This document shows positions 33,069 to 46,108 of a stretch of 64,000 bases of DNA, one piece after another (the stretch's first letter is position 1; each line of letters opens with the position of its first letter). The stretch comes from Heterobilharzia americana. Taxonomy: Eukaryota > Platyhelminthes > Trematoda > Strigeidida > Schistosomatidae. Location: positions 52,257,890 to 52,321,889 of the forward strand of contig OX104134.1 of the NCBI GenBank assembly GCA_944470555.2. Reading direction: 5' to 3'. A program made the position numbers and the translations under genes. Under the pieces are notes generated by a model. That model was not told the DNA's origin, ran no database searches, and saw nothing but the letters and a program-made list of their open reading frames with translations.

Positions 33069-33794
33069 GTGTAATATAGTATAAGCGCTACCAATTTTTC
33101 CTGCTATGCTCTGCCTGATCTCAATTCAGTTTCCAAACTTTTTGTTCAAACTTATTTTGATTTATATTCACTAGTCACCAGTTTCTGGTTTTTTTGATTT
33201 TCATGACAACTCACTTATTCATACTATTAGTGTTGCCTTGGTTGACAAACCTTTTTTAACTATCAAATCCTTGCATTACAAAAATAAATAAATTTGCGAT
33301 TGTACAGCTTTGAAAATGAAATCGCCGAAAAGAAACTCTTCGCTGAAATACTCATTCTTCCTTCAAAAAAATCATTTCAAGTACTCATATATACATTTTA
33401 GTATGAGGAATCGGATAATAATTAATGATAAAATAATGACCTACTGTTTTTAGTGCCAAAAACCTAGAATACCTATTGCTTCTCTAGGCTCACTGACTAT
33501 TGACAAATTTTAAAATCCTGCGAGGCTTTACATGCTTGAATTTATCACCTCACTTCCTAACATAAAAAACAAGCTAGAAATTCACTTTGTTGTTATCATA
33601 TTGTTATGCTGATGATTTTGTGGACGACTGAGGTTTCAGCGTATTTTGAAAAATTAGTAATTTGTGTTTCTTGTCATGATGTTGTCAAAAGGATATTTTG
33701 AAAGTATCTAAAGTTCGCTTGGGCGAAGAAGAGAGTTTGGTTTTTAACTTTATGTTCATCAGAGATACATGAATCAGTCAATTTGAAAATACTA
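32196..33794. other. Intergenic with (TA)n run
   Basis: AT-rich. A (TA)n microsatellite spans 33024-33064. No protein-like frame seen. Confidence 0.5.
33024..33064. repeat. (TA)n microsatellite
   Basis: About 40 bases of TA dinucleotides. Confidence 0.95.
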
Positions 33795-34580
33795 GATCAT
33801 TTTGGTTCTGAGTATAAGACGAAAATGGGATGGTACAGTTGAGAAACCTATCCACAAGAATTGGATTGGTCAGTACTTTCAATACAATGATATCTGTCCT
33901 GTCAGCTATAAGCATGATTTAGTCAGGACGCTGTTCACTAGTATAAAGACGCTGTGCTCAAACGATAAACACAAAGATGAATTTGATATGAATGAGAAGG
34001 CTTTTATAGAGAATGGATATCCGGAGAAATTCAACATGAAACATGGAAAAGAATTTATTGAGAGACAAAAACACCCAACTATTGAGAAGTGTTTTCTTTC
34101 GTCTAGCATTCAAAGGTGATGAGATTACTGAAATAATAGGAAGTAGAACGAAAGCTGCAATGAGAAGGAGCTTCCTTTCTGCCAGACTGATCTTAGTTTA
34201 CAATACAGTATGCTCAGTAACACAATCGAAATTGACAAAAATTCATCTCACGTCATCTGCGACCGTGTATATCAAGTCACCTGTGCCTGTGGAAACGAGT
34301 ATATAAGACAGATTGAAAGAAGGGCGCTTACTCAACTTTATGAGCATATTCCAAAAAATCTGTATCTGGGAGGGAGCTAGGTTTTTAAAAGCGCAATCGC
34401 CATGTACCTGGAAACTAGACATCAAATAGATGTTTCTCAATCTTCCAGGATATCCAGCAAAAAAAACGCCGGATTTGTTACGGTTTGTGGAAGATCTTGG
34501 CATCAAACATTTTCAGCCCGACCTATGCACTCAGAAACAGGGCATAATTAAACTTTATTTAGCCTGGTACATGCATGTAA
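33795..34580 (+). mobile_element. Penelope-like element remnant: RT C-terminus and GIY-YIG endonuclease
   Basis: Three frames together give a PLE C-terminus: WIGQYFQYNDICPVSYKHDL (about 33865) and AFIENGYPEKF (about 34005), then FKGDEITEIIGSRTKAAMRR (about 34110). A shift leads to the endonuclease part VYQVTCACGNEYI (about 34270), ALTQLYEHIPKN and AIAMYLETRHQ. It ends LGIKHFQPDLCTQKQ (about 34500), matching the PLE terminus LNPDLCxQK. The GIY-YIG-type domain nicks target DNA. The canonical G after YI is lost and two frame breaks occur, so it is inactive. Confidence 0.75.
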
Positions 34581-34697
34581 TCGTTTGCATGTGTATACAC
34601 ATAGTCTTCCTTTTTCGGCTGTATCACCTCTTTATTAACTACTTACTGACTATTAATCACTTAATGATTTTTCAGTTTTACATGTAATTATTCAACC

Positions 34698-36587
34698 TTA
34701 TTATTATTACTTGTCCCTTGGGTTCCCAGTGGAACATAGGGCTTCAGTAGCACGTCTCCATTACACTTTGTTCTCTGCAATCTTTTGAGCATAGCCCCAC
34801 AACTGCCCACAAGCTCTCATTTCTCCCTTACACGATATCCTCCATGTCACCCTCGGACGCCCAACTCATCGTTTCCCATCTGGGTTCAACACGAACAACT
34901 GGCCTGGGACGTAATATCCCCGAATGGTCTTCTCAGTGTATACCCAAAACATCTCTACTTTCTTCGTCCGCATATTTGTTGGGCGATAAGTTGTTGGTTG
35001 GTTCGTTGCCAGCCAGAGTTCCTTCTTGCTCATTCTTTATGCCTATCTGAGCTTCAGTAGCTATCGTAGGCAGTTGTCAATGAATGTCTGTAAATTGTTG
35101 GAAATGCTTTTCGTGACACGCCAAGTCTCTCAACTATCACATAGAAGCACTGACTTGCTTGACTTAGTTGGTGTTGCAAATTCAGATCTCGTTCACATTC
35201 TATGCTGAGTGCAGTGAAGTGCAGTAGATCTCCACTCTGGTTTCGGGTAAATGAAGACCTGTCTTGCTGTCTTTCGGATCCCGGCTGCCTTTGATGTCCT
35301 CGTCTGTGCCTCCTGTAGTGGAAACGGTGCTGCCTAGGTAGGTGAAAGAGATTAATTCTTTTAGACTTCTCTCGTTGATGATGATTAGAATTTGTTGCTG
35401 TGGTTGTTGTTGTTGGAAATGTTGGTTGGGTATCTTCATCATCTCTGTCTTCTCTACGTTCGCCCGAAGGAAGTCCTGTCTTCGCTGCCCTGTCTCTCCT
35501 GTTAACTTATTGGATTTTGCCTGTACACCTTCAAGTTTGTATGACACTCGATGCAGGTCATCACCAGCGAAATTCGAAACTTCTAGAATATTTCCACCGG
35601 TCCAGCGCATCCTTTAGCCTGTCCAAGATGATGAGGAATAACACATTTGCTTCCTTTGTGTGGACAGAGACAGGAGCGTGAAATCCATGTCTCTGCCTTG
35701 TGAATATCTTTGCGTTTGTACACAGTGCTTCGCCTCCAATCACCAATTCGTTGAATACACAGAATTCTGCAAACAGTTCTCCATTCTCGTTCATCACCTC
35801 ACCGAACGCATCTCGACCCATGGTTAGTTCTCTCTGTGTTGTCCGCCCCTAGTTCGGCATTGGCAGTTTGGCCCATCAGAGTATTGATGTCGCCAACTGG
35901 GATGGGGTCTTGTCCAGTGTTGATTGCAGTTGTCTGTGGAATTCCTCCTTCTTCTCTTGATCCGCTTTATTGTTGGCGCGTAGCATTGCATGATTGTGAC
36001 TTTCCTTCCTTTTGAGTTGAACTTTGCTGTCATGATCCTGATGCTGCAGGAGGAGACTAGTTCCCACTGCATGAGAGAGAGCCTTCGATGCTGTTGGGGA
36101 CATCATGATAGCCACTCCAAAACTCAGTGTGCTGTGCTCGTGGTTGTCGTCTGGGTGACAATATCGGAGTAGATTATTGATTCTCCTACCCAGTTGACAG
36201 TTTGGAGAGTTCACTCCCACTCCACCTGCTTTCGCCGATTCTATGCTATGTCTTTTCATCTCGTTTGCAATCTGGGCAGCCTTGCTAGTTTCAAACATGA
36301 TGCGGACATTCCATGTTTCCATGCATGCTTTCGCTTTCATCGAGAGAAGGGAGACAGATCGGTCAATTGGCCTTCCAAAGTCTTTCACCAACTGGCGTCA
36401 TTTCGTCTCTCCGATTCCAGCAAGGAATAAGTTTGTTTTTGTGTTTTATATTTTGTTTGTGCTTTGAAGTTTCTTTAGCGATTGGATTTGTTTTCCGGGT
36501 AGGGTTGCTAGCAGTATTCCCAACCTTCCCTCTTTATTCGGGCTTAGGACCGGCTAGTAACTAGTGAACTAGTTAACTAGGCGAGGT
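34698..36587 (-). mobile_element. RTE retrotransposon copy E with two internal deletions
   Basis: The 5' half (36587-35682) is about 99% identical, in the same orientation, to copy A 1488-581 and includes leader and endonuclease (ETWNVR near 36310). At 35681 the sequence jumps from endonuclease TRQRHGFH straight to the mid-RT segment HAPVSVHTKEANV, skipping the linker and the first RT part. It then carries the same second deletion as copy B (LKDALDRWKYSRSFEFRW). The thumb and C-terminal part follow, ending at ttattattattacttgtccc (34698). Inactive. Confidence 0.83.
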
Positions 36588-38289
36588 TAGAAACAGAACA
36601 CTAAGAAAATAAATCCGCCTCGCATAATATCTTGATTGGAAGTATCCAACAAGATAGAAATAAAGATGCAGCAGTAGTCGATAGCAGAAACAGCAAAGGA
36701 AACTCTCAATCATATACTATTTCAAACTACTGAATCCCTCAAGAGAAACACCAACAGCTTACTTTCTATTGAATTTAGTACTGATGATATTGCCGAGAAA
36801 GACAATTAGTGCTCCAAAATGGGATCGATCAGCTCAGAGAATGCAGCATAGCAAAGACCCAAACAATTAACTGACTTGTGTGCTGAAAAGCTCTGAATTT
36901 ATATAATGGCCATGAAATACTGCCAACTGTACAATGTCAAAGGAAAATGTATTTTGTTCTTTGTTTTTTCTTTAATGTTTGTTGCACAAGCTGGAATAAG
37001 TAAATCATGTTATGATTTCAACACAACAGAGATGAAATTTTCAATTATTTAGATTTCTAGTTGATTGTTTACAAGCCGCACCATTTAAGTATCATCTAGG
37101 AGTCAGTTTTAGCCACTTAAGAAGAATTTGACAATAATGTTATGAAACCGATTTATACAAACAAAATTTTCAAGTTGTGCATTTTATCTAACAGATAGTT
37201 TGAAGGGACTTATGTGAGTAGCAACAAATAATTTTATTATCTAGGATGAATGATGGTTCGAGAAAACTAGAAGGCTGGCAATTATAAAACACACTGCACT
37301 GGTAACACAATGCCTTAAACTAAGTTGGTAAAAAATAACAAAAGTTTTCATAAACTCAATATATAAAGATTATATCGAACAGTTATTCTACTGAATGGCA
37401 AAAAACGTATGAGGTTATCAGAGCGAAATCAAACCAATCATCACAAACCTTTTAGCATGCCGTTTTGGTTTCATGCATTGAACTACTATAATTAAACCAA
37501 ACTTTTAAGTGCATTTAAATCATTTTTCATTGTTGGTGCTTCAAAGCATTTTGAAGTATCTACTTCTATTCCTTTCTAAATGAAATCTCAGGTAACTAAA
37601 CTGGTCAAGTAAATTACTCTTGAAACTCAGGCTGTTTGATGCATGTTCAACAGATCCAATGTTTATTTTTTTCTGCTTCTTAATAACACTGCTACCATAG
37701 AGATACACAAACTTGCGTAGGCGATTCAATTTTTTCCGCACAAGTGAGCCATTTCATTTTCAAAATATATCTTTGCCACTGCAGTATTTAATCATTCATT
37801 GATCGTCTTTTCAATAATACTTAACAGAAACTTAGCTGAATAAAAGTCAGTATTTTATGGTAACGATTTTGTCTAACTCTACTCACATCTTTTATACTTG
37901 CCAAGAAACATCTATTTATAGTTGAATATTTCCATCACTCAGGAACTCGTTTTCGTATTTACTACCTTAACAGTTTCTCTCATCGACAGAAAATAGTGTT
38001 TTTGGCTATTTTTTTTTCTCAGGCAATCGAACAAACGCTGTTAAAGCTCAAGTTCATTTTACTGGCGTTAATTTTAAAAGGAATTTAAATAATTTGGTGA
38101 GACTCAATCTCTTGTACCCATACTTTGGTTTTCCTCGTGCCCAGATTCCCAAGAAATATCTATGCAAAGTACTATCTGCCTTTTATATAAACATAAGTGT
38201 GACTCCATTATTGGAATTTAGGAATTTATGCATTTCATCCTACACGGTAGTCGTCATCTTTGGGATTTGAAGAGATGTGTACTAGAATC
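36588..38289. other. Intergenic, no gene seen
   Basis: AT-rich; no supportable frame. Confidence 0.55.
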
Positions 38290-38465
38290 CCTTTTCAGTG
38301 GAAACGCTCTCACTGGGGTGCGGATGCATCCAGTTGATAGAACTCACCTCTCGAAGTCCACTTTTAACCAGCAAGTTAGCCACAGCATAAAGAATATTCA
38401 GGCAGTATCGAAGCATCTACATAGGAGACCGTCTGCCAACAGACGTCGAGAAATTTCAATCATAA
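38290..38465. mobile_element. SINE family 1 fragments, rearranged
   Basis: tcactggggtgcggatgcatcca (plus) matches the family 3' part. gcagtatcgaagcatc...ctgccaacaga matches the family upstream part in reverse. Strongly decayed. Confidence 0.45.
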
Positions 38466-41270
38466 TACTACCAGTACTAATAAGTGATCATGACTTTTTT
38501 AAGATAAGCATTTATTGTTGTGTAAATAAAACAAATAATCTTAAGCTGCATGTCCCTCTAATATCTGTTTTAGTATTTGCATCCAAATGGCAATGTGTTC
38601 TAAAATAACTGTTGTTTAAGCTTTTAATCCACTTGATTCTTTCTGCCTTTACTAATTTACGTTTAAACCATAAAGTTATTTATTCATCATACAGGCTATG
38701 ATATAACGGTAAAAATATCTATGTTTTATGTATTCAGAATATTCGGCTGCTTATTTTCTTAAACTGAATTGATGTACCCTTGTTCATGCAGGTGTTTGCC
38801 ACTGGAAAAACTGTGATCGTGCATTTCTTTCGCCTTACTTGCTTGGTAGTCAAAAGCACTTAAATGTGGAATACCCCTTCTGTTCTGTTAAGTTCCTATC
38901 CGTTCAGAGTCACAGCGATAACACCAGCTTATGGAGACGTTACGAAAAAATTGATGCTTACTTGTACATTTTTGTTAATAATAATATTTTTTCTGTTTTT
39001 CGTGTTCTCATCCTCCAGTATATTTCTCGTATATTTGTTTACATTTTCTTACGAAAAAGTCTGTGTTAAACTACATGTTCTCTTGCAAACCACCTGTGAT
39101 TTTTCACTGAAAACTGATGGAAACTTTATTGCTCGAAATTTACTCCAAAATCTAGCGTTTTTACGCATTCCAGTTTGTTCTAGTTCATCGAAAGGCATAC
39201 CACTATTTATCAAGTCTTCATTTTTGAAACCTAATAGTGCGGTTGAGTTTTTCAAATATTAACTGTCGTCACTTGATAATTACAGGTTAACCCTGCCCTC
39301 AGCAACTGTGTAACATGTTTGCCATAAACTGATAATCTAGTTCATAGCATTAGCTGTATGTGAAATAGGGAACAAATCAGTTGATATATGTAGAAGATTT
39401 TTCACTACATGCACATTATTTGACTGTATAAATAGGTCTTGAGTTAATCCTAGTGAATACTCCCTTCCAGTCACTACATTAGTGTTACGATCATGCATAA
39501 AGTCTGAGTGTTAGGAAAAATTTATTATCGGTTCTAAATATGTGTTCATTCTCACAATATAGTCAATCAACATTTGTTTTCAATACATCAACAGAATTTC
39601 AGTCTCTGATGTTGAATGTCATATGAGCAGAATAAAGATTCTAGTCAGTGAGTCAGATGAAAATTTAGAAAGTTTATTGCCCCATTGATGAGGTAATCAT
39701 TTGTAAAATTAGCAGCACGATGGAATACAGAATTTGCACCATGCTTGTGCTCCATGCTTCTGCCAGAAGATTTCAAAAATAGTTGCTGTATACGAAAGTG
39801 AGTTCTTTAAAGTTCTGTTTCTACAATTACGCGCATGTGGATTGTGACGTCACAAAATCTTTAAGTGCTTTATGTGAAGGTACAGATTACTGTGAAGAAC
39901 GAATTCGAAGTATTGTTTGCATATTCATTCATTCAACGGTAGGCATGGTCATAAGCCTCAGACATCTCAGTAATATGATACATTTTTCAAAAATTCATCA
40001 GGATCACAAGCAACTAAAACATGAAGTGAATTTTTATCAGTTTTCTATCTATCTTCTTTAAATTAGGAGTTAATTTTAGACCACGTTTATGACACAACGA
40101 ATAAGAATCTTCACATTAATATGACATGACAGTGATAGGCCTTTCAAAGTGTTTTTTGTAGCTAGACGACAAAATTTATATTGACGGCGTCATAGCTCTC
40201 AGTTATTCTACTTTCTCACAGGATAATGTTTGCACATTTTCATTTCCTTATCATCATCATTTAGGTTTCAGATCTGATTGCTTTTTATTTTTAGTGTTTA
40301 ATTAGCTTTTTTTTCACACACTTGAAATATGAGTTAGCTGATTATGATGTACACATCGTTTGTTCCATTTTATGAACCGAATTTGACAGTTTTGTCGTCT
40401 ATAAACCTACGTAGTGAAAGAACAACGAATGTGTTGAAAAAAATACGACTGTACTATTATTTTCCTTTAGCTATTACTATACTCAAAGACATCATGAAAT
40501 TGTATACGTGTCTTCTCATACATGAAATTAATAACTCTTCGTTTCTGACTGTCCTTTTTATCTACGGTTACAATTCTCATCCATCAGAATGTAAGTTAAA
40601 ATAAGCGTATAAGTAGAAGTGATCAAGGTTTTAGTCAGTTTAAGGTTCACTATTACAACTGTATTTAAAGTTCACTGGTGTTTGCGTACCTAACCAATAA
40701 GACTGCTGGATGCAGAGATGGATGGTGTGGGTAAAACCTGGTCGCTGTGGTAGCGCATAATTCTATAATAATTTTTTCATTTGATATTATTTACTGGATA
40801 ACGTTTCCAGAAACATTTATTGCTCATATTCATTTCAGTGAGCCAAATCAAATAACTAACCTAATATGAAATGGGTAGTGTGCGTTTAAGTTCAATGACT
40901 GATAATAAGTAAAATTTGTAAATCTAGGATTAACCATCAACTGCTCCTAGTTATACAGCATTAAAGATACTGTATCATGAACTTAAGAAAGCCAACTTAC
41001 TGATTACCCCTAAGAATAAGTCAACGTAGTTCATTTAGCACTGGTGACTAGATGAAATGCCAATGATTCGTACCGAGCTGCCTAACAGTATCCATTTTTG
41101 TGCTTTCATCGCTTTATCATCAGCTGATCTCCTTCAGGCTTTGGATAATTTTCAGCTGTTCTCATATGATCTCTTTCTAAAGATGCCTAGCAGTCACCAT
41201 GAATTTCACTGAATATCAGTCTGCCTGGTGGCTGGTAGGAAAATATAAGATACATGCTGTACTTCATTGG
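38466..41270. other. Intergenic, no gene seen
   Basis: AT-rich. The 132-codon frame at 38864-39262 encodes one Phe/Leu-rich hydrophobic stretch and nothing recognisable; I do not call it a gene. Confidence 0.5.
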
Positions 41271-41425
41271 AGACCGATCATCTAACCGCACCCCGTACCA
41301 GTTTTCATCCCATATTTAGGCTCGGTAGCCATCATTTCAGGTGCCATTGGGATCCTAGAGTAGCCAATTTTTGTGCAGCGATTAAAGTTTCGTATAAAGG
41401 CATGTGATTCAGTTTCAGCCAATCA
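41271..41425 (-). mobile_element. Old SINE family 1 remnant
   Basis: The minus strand has cacaaaaattggctactctagg followed by CCGAGCCTAAATATGGGATGAAAAC, a decayed form of the family's tRNA head and hammerhead. Low confidence. Confidence 0.35.
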
Positions 41426-42289
41426 GCACCTGGAGATCATCTGTTTTGGTATCAAAACTACACCGGTTGTACGAGAAGCAGTTAACGTATATTAGTAACA
41501 TATTTGATAACGTTATTAAATTGAGAGTGACTAGTACTGAATTACAATTGGAACCAGAATAATAGAGCTAGATTTTTATTCTGTCTTCAACTACTAGGCA
41601 TTATTCATCGACAGACAGGTAACACTCACATTTTTGATAGTCAAATGTTGTAGTGATTTAGTGAACAAAAGCTTTCTACATTTCAATAAGCCGCAAAAGA
41701 CTCCAACTTGTAATACCTCACATTCATTTTAAAAGATGAATATGTTATCAGAAAGCATTCCGGTTTGTCAACGGTCCTTTGCCACAACTTTGCTAATATA
41801 TATGTATATATGTACCAAGGTACAGATGTATTCAGAAACAAAATAATTCAGCGGAGAAAATTTTCTTTTCGACTAGGCATTTTCAGCAGCTGTATAATCA
41901 CATTCACAGGGACGGCAAACAAACAGATTAGTCTATTATTGGGTGACTGGTCGACATTAGGTCATCGAAAAGGATATTCTGGAGTGAAACTGTGGGTTGA
42001 TTATACGGTTAGAGAGGGATTGTGTAATCAAGTTTGTAAAAAAAATGTACATTAGGTTAACGTTATGACTAATGGGTCGAAAAATAAACGAATCAAAATA
42101 ATAATGCTAATTATAATCTCAGTAAAGTACTGTGAGAATTTTGATGGGAGTTGGAGCTAACATGTTAAGATATGGGAAAGTAAGCCGCAAAGTCAAAAAA
42201 CAAAATAAAATTGTAGGTCAGTAAGAGTAAGATGAATATTGGAGCAGTAGTGAAACTCAAGGAAGGATTATGACCGTGGCGAAATAAGG

Positions 42290-42740
42290 AAATGAACATA
42301 CCTCTTCTGTACATGGAGCTCAGACTGTTGGGCTACCAATGCCTCTACTGTGATGAACATGGCACCAATGTATGAAGTCTCTGACTGTTGGTTTAAGCCA
42401 TGTAGGACGATGCAGACTAGGTGGTTGGGGTCCATGGGACAAGAGGAACCAGTGGTTGGAGACCCTAGGTGATATGGCTCAGAACCGAAGTCAGTGGCGC
42501 AGATTTATACACACATTATCCTCATCTTAACAACGCTATACCGAATCTCACCATTTTGTCACTCCTCTTTCCTTTCTTCTCGTACTTTATATTTCTTTTG
42601 ACTGTATTCACTTATCTTCATCCTTCACCTCACTACCTTTTTACTTGATGTTCTGATATGAGGTGTGGCAACTCGGACCGTTACGCAGTAATGCCTGGTC
42701 CTATGTTGATAATGATGATGATGATGATGATGATGATGAA
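42290..42740 (+). mobile_element. 3' end of a non-LTR retrotransposon with (TGA)n tail
   Basis: NQWLETLGDMAQNRSQWRRF near 42460 resembles the extreme C-terminus of RTE-type proteins (DRxxWRxxV). A non-coding 3' part of about 200 bp follows and a (TGA)n tail at 42712-42739. Short-repeat tails are usual for RTE elements. This family differs from copies A-F. Confidence 0.5.
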
Positions 42741-44295
42741 TACGAACTCCTTTCGAGCCTTTGGCTTGAATTTATATCAGACTTTGAAAGAAAACCGTGG
42801 GGAAACGACATGACCAGAGTTTACTGAATGATCCAAGAGGGAACTCTCTCTTGACTTAAGCTCTCGTCTGGACAGCCAAGCAGGATAGCGCTCGGAGATG
42901 TGGCCAACACGACCAGCTTCACACGAGCAGGTAAATTCACAGACATACATGGATGTGGCCTAAAGCGGCAGTTTGTCCTTAACATTACCTTGAATCAGCC
43001 GTTGGCTGGAGAAGACAATTTGCAGTTCGGTCACATAATGTTTTTCTGAATTCTTTGAAGAGACTATTCTTCAATATTTCTGCTTCATTGTCCCCTCTGA
43101 ATTCAAGATTTATGAATAAGGTATTCCAAAAAATGGTAAGAACTTGTTCTTGTTAATGTTTTGGCTTAACGTTTTTTCGATGAACCCCGAATGATAGCCA
43201 TTCTGAAGAAGTATTTCCAAAGGTATTCCAACTCATCATCTAATGTTTCATTTGACCATATTCTTCTAATTCTGGTTCAGAAAGAATGAATAAAGTTCAT
43301 TTTTCGGCTCAGAGGTACCCAACTTTTGAAAATTAGTGTATTTTCCATTCCGAGTTTGCTTCCTATATATAGAACGTCGGATACACTTAGAGCCAAATAA
43401 CAAATCCAAGCTATATCAGCTGACAATTCTTATTTCTACTATCTACTTAAATATCTGGAAGTGTAACATCTACCAATGAAATTTAAATAGTTTCTACATG
43501 TAATAATGCGATCACTGCAACAAGCATTTATGTTAAATTGCTTCATATTTAGACAAACTCTTCCACGACTGTCAGCTACATAATTTGAAAGCTGTCACCT
43601 TAATGAGGTTTGCGCGAATGCGGATCACCGTATGACTCTATCATCCAAATCAGCATTTATGCACGAGCCATAATTTTAAATCTGTTTTCTAAACATTTCT
43701 GAGCGCTTCATAAAAGTTCACGATCTTTCTCATTTTAGTTAATATATCAAGATCGTTTGTCTAACTGAAACGGGATGACATGTGAAATTTGAAATCTTTA
43801 GAAAAATTCATGAATCAATCTACTGTAGCATATAAGACCTTCAGCATTTCTTTAGTTTTTCGATAAATGATTTGCCGTTTGGCTGTTAAATAAGACATAA
43901 GGTTTAGATGAGACCATTGTTTTGGTGTGTTTATGGCACTCTAGTCCTAAAAATTGGTAAACTGTTATTTTTCCAGCCAGTCTGCCATATTTCATTAAAT
44001 TGTAAAGAAACAATATTTTATCAGCAAAATGCTATTGGTCAGTTTATGTTTTAATATTTTGCCAAGTTTTAATTGGTCAGTTCATTAAATATTATAGTGT
44101 TTATTGCATGAACAATCGGAATATTTATCATCTCAAATTTAAAACTAAACCTGTGACTGAATGAACGGCATATTACACATTACTCAACATTCTTCTTTGT
44201 ATTTTGCAACAAAATGACTGAAGATGTATGTCACTATACGAAAAGTTTTATTGCGAAAAGCTTAAATTTGATTTTAACGAATAAGAAGATTACAG
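42741..44295. other. Intergenic upstream of the GPCR-like gene
   Basis: No frame or motif seen. It would include the promoter and any 5' exons of the gene, none of which I can identify. Confidence 0.5.
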
Positions 44296-45764
44296 AATCA
44301 ATCCACAGAAACATGGGACATTTAATGATCTTCTGAATAAACAAGAAAATGATTCATATCTACTTCTCAATGAATATATTGGAAGTTTAACAGAGAAGTT
44401 ACAAGAATTACAAAAGTCTAAAAGTCATTTATTTATATGCGATTTAAGCAACATGTTATGGATATATCTACCCCCAATAATATTCATACTTGGTAGTTTG
44501 GGAAATATTTTGTCATTTGTTATATTGCGACATCCATCTACTGGTTCAGTGACAACGTTTGTCTATTTAATAGCACGTTCAATTGTTGACGAAATGGTTT
44601 TGATAATTGGACTACTACGTAGATGGATAGATAGTTAAGTGGTACGAAATTGGAGAATACGTCAAATTTCATATGTAAATGGTACATTTCTGGGGCACAT
44701 CATCAAGTTTATTATCTGTATGGTTAACAGTTACTCTGACAGCAGAACGTGCATTGGTTGTCAGTTTCCCACTACATGTCACTCGGATAATTAGTTATTC
44801 TAGAGTGAGAAATATTATCGTCATAATGAGTATAATATGTACATTGTTAAGTTTACACTTCTTGTTTACGGTAGGGACTATTTCAGATTGTTCCCTAGAA
44901 CATCCACAAATATTATCCTCCTCATGGGCTTCAGAAAGTCGACTCAGACACATCAATAAAACACATCCGTTTCATGTTTTAAACTCACAAAACAGGTGTC
45001 TGAATAACTGTGCATTTTTACCGAAATACTTATCATTAAATTGGTATTGGTCAACTTTTGATGCAATTTTGTACTCATACTTACCATTCTGTCTAATATT
45101 TGCATTTAATGTTATCATACTGCGATCTGTTTATCGTGCAAGTAAAGAAAGAAACATTTTACGTGGGCCTAAAAGTCGGCAGAGTTTCAGTAGGCGTCCG
45201 GATTCATCACCTACAGGATCAGTGATAGCGTCAACCTCATTTTCAATGAGGAAATACGTTAAGACAAATGATACTAATTATAATGTCAGGCAACTTACAG
45301 TTGTTCTGCTGGTTATATCATTCTCCTTCTTACTGACTACGGTCTCAATTGTTCTGATAAAAATTTTAGCACAACTTTTAGATTTTCGTGGTAGAAGTAA
45401 AATTAATTCAAGGATATATTTTCGTTTAGCTGATACTATAGCAGAATTATTCATGTACATAAATCATGCAATGAATTTTTACCTATTTTGCGCTACAGGA
45501 AGAACATTCCGCAGACGCTTAGTACTATTATTTAGTCAACCTAGACGTGGAAAGTTGAAGAGTATCGATAGTTGCTGCTTTACATGTTCCTGTTCTTATT
45601 GTTTACCAATGTTAAACCTGCGTCCCTCTGGTAACAGAAATATCTACAGCAGAAACAAATTACAGCAAACTAAAAGTTTAAATCCTGTCTACAAACCTCA
45701 CCAAAATTGTCCTACATTCTTATTAAGTCCCCAAATTCAAACATGTACGATACACTTGAGCTAG
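44296..45764 (+). pseudogene. Rhodopsin-like (class A) GPCR, frame broken between TM2 and TM3
   Basis: A frame open from just after a possible splice acceptor (tacag at 44291-44295) gives an extracellular N-terminus. TM1 follows (GNILSFVIL, with ATG at 44453) and TM2 (ARSIVDEMVL, with the conserved Asp), then TAA at 44636. A second frame from 44679 gives TM3 with the DRY-equivalent ER (TLTAERALVV), TM4, an ECL2 with Cys, TM5 (YLPFCLIF), TM6 and TM7 (NHAMNFYLF, an NPxxY variant). A Cys-rich tail (CCFTCSCSYC) ends at 45764. The pattern resembles peptide-type flatworm receptors. Restoring FICKMVHF, which supplies the TM3 Cys, needs one extra A near 44675, in an A-run, so sequencing error and true pseudogene are both possible. 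An overlapping frame to 46108 could extend the tail. Confidence 0.65.
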
Positions 45765-46108
45765 ATAAAGCCCCATTTAATGAGAGGAGTACTAGATGGG
45801 AAATATTGTCCTGCAGATTATACCAACCATTATTAAATACTCCAATTAACATATCTTTGCATAGAAAGACACATGAATACACTGATAATAAATTACGTTC
45901 TTTAACGCTTATATCAAAAAGTTCTCTTCCTGTGTTATGTAACAATCAACCATCGGTAAAATGCATTTATTTTCCAAAAATTAAAATTTTTCTCATAAGC
46001 ACATCAGTGGCAACTACAAACACCAGCGTAATCATCACAGTGAAGGTCATATTACAGAAAGAAATAACAGTTACCCAAAGACACAACTATATTTCCAAGC
46101 AAACTTAA

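Noticed and set aside
38864..39262. 132-codon frame with a hydrophobic stretch
   Set aside because: Phe/Leu/Ser-rich composition expected from AT-rich DNA; no motif, no paralogue in the window.
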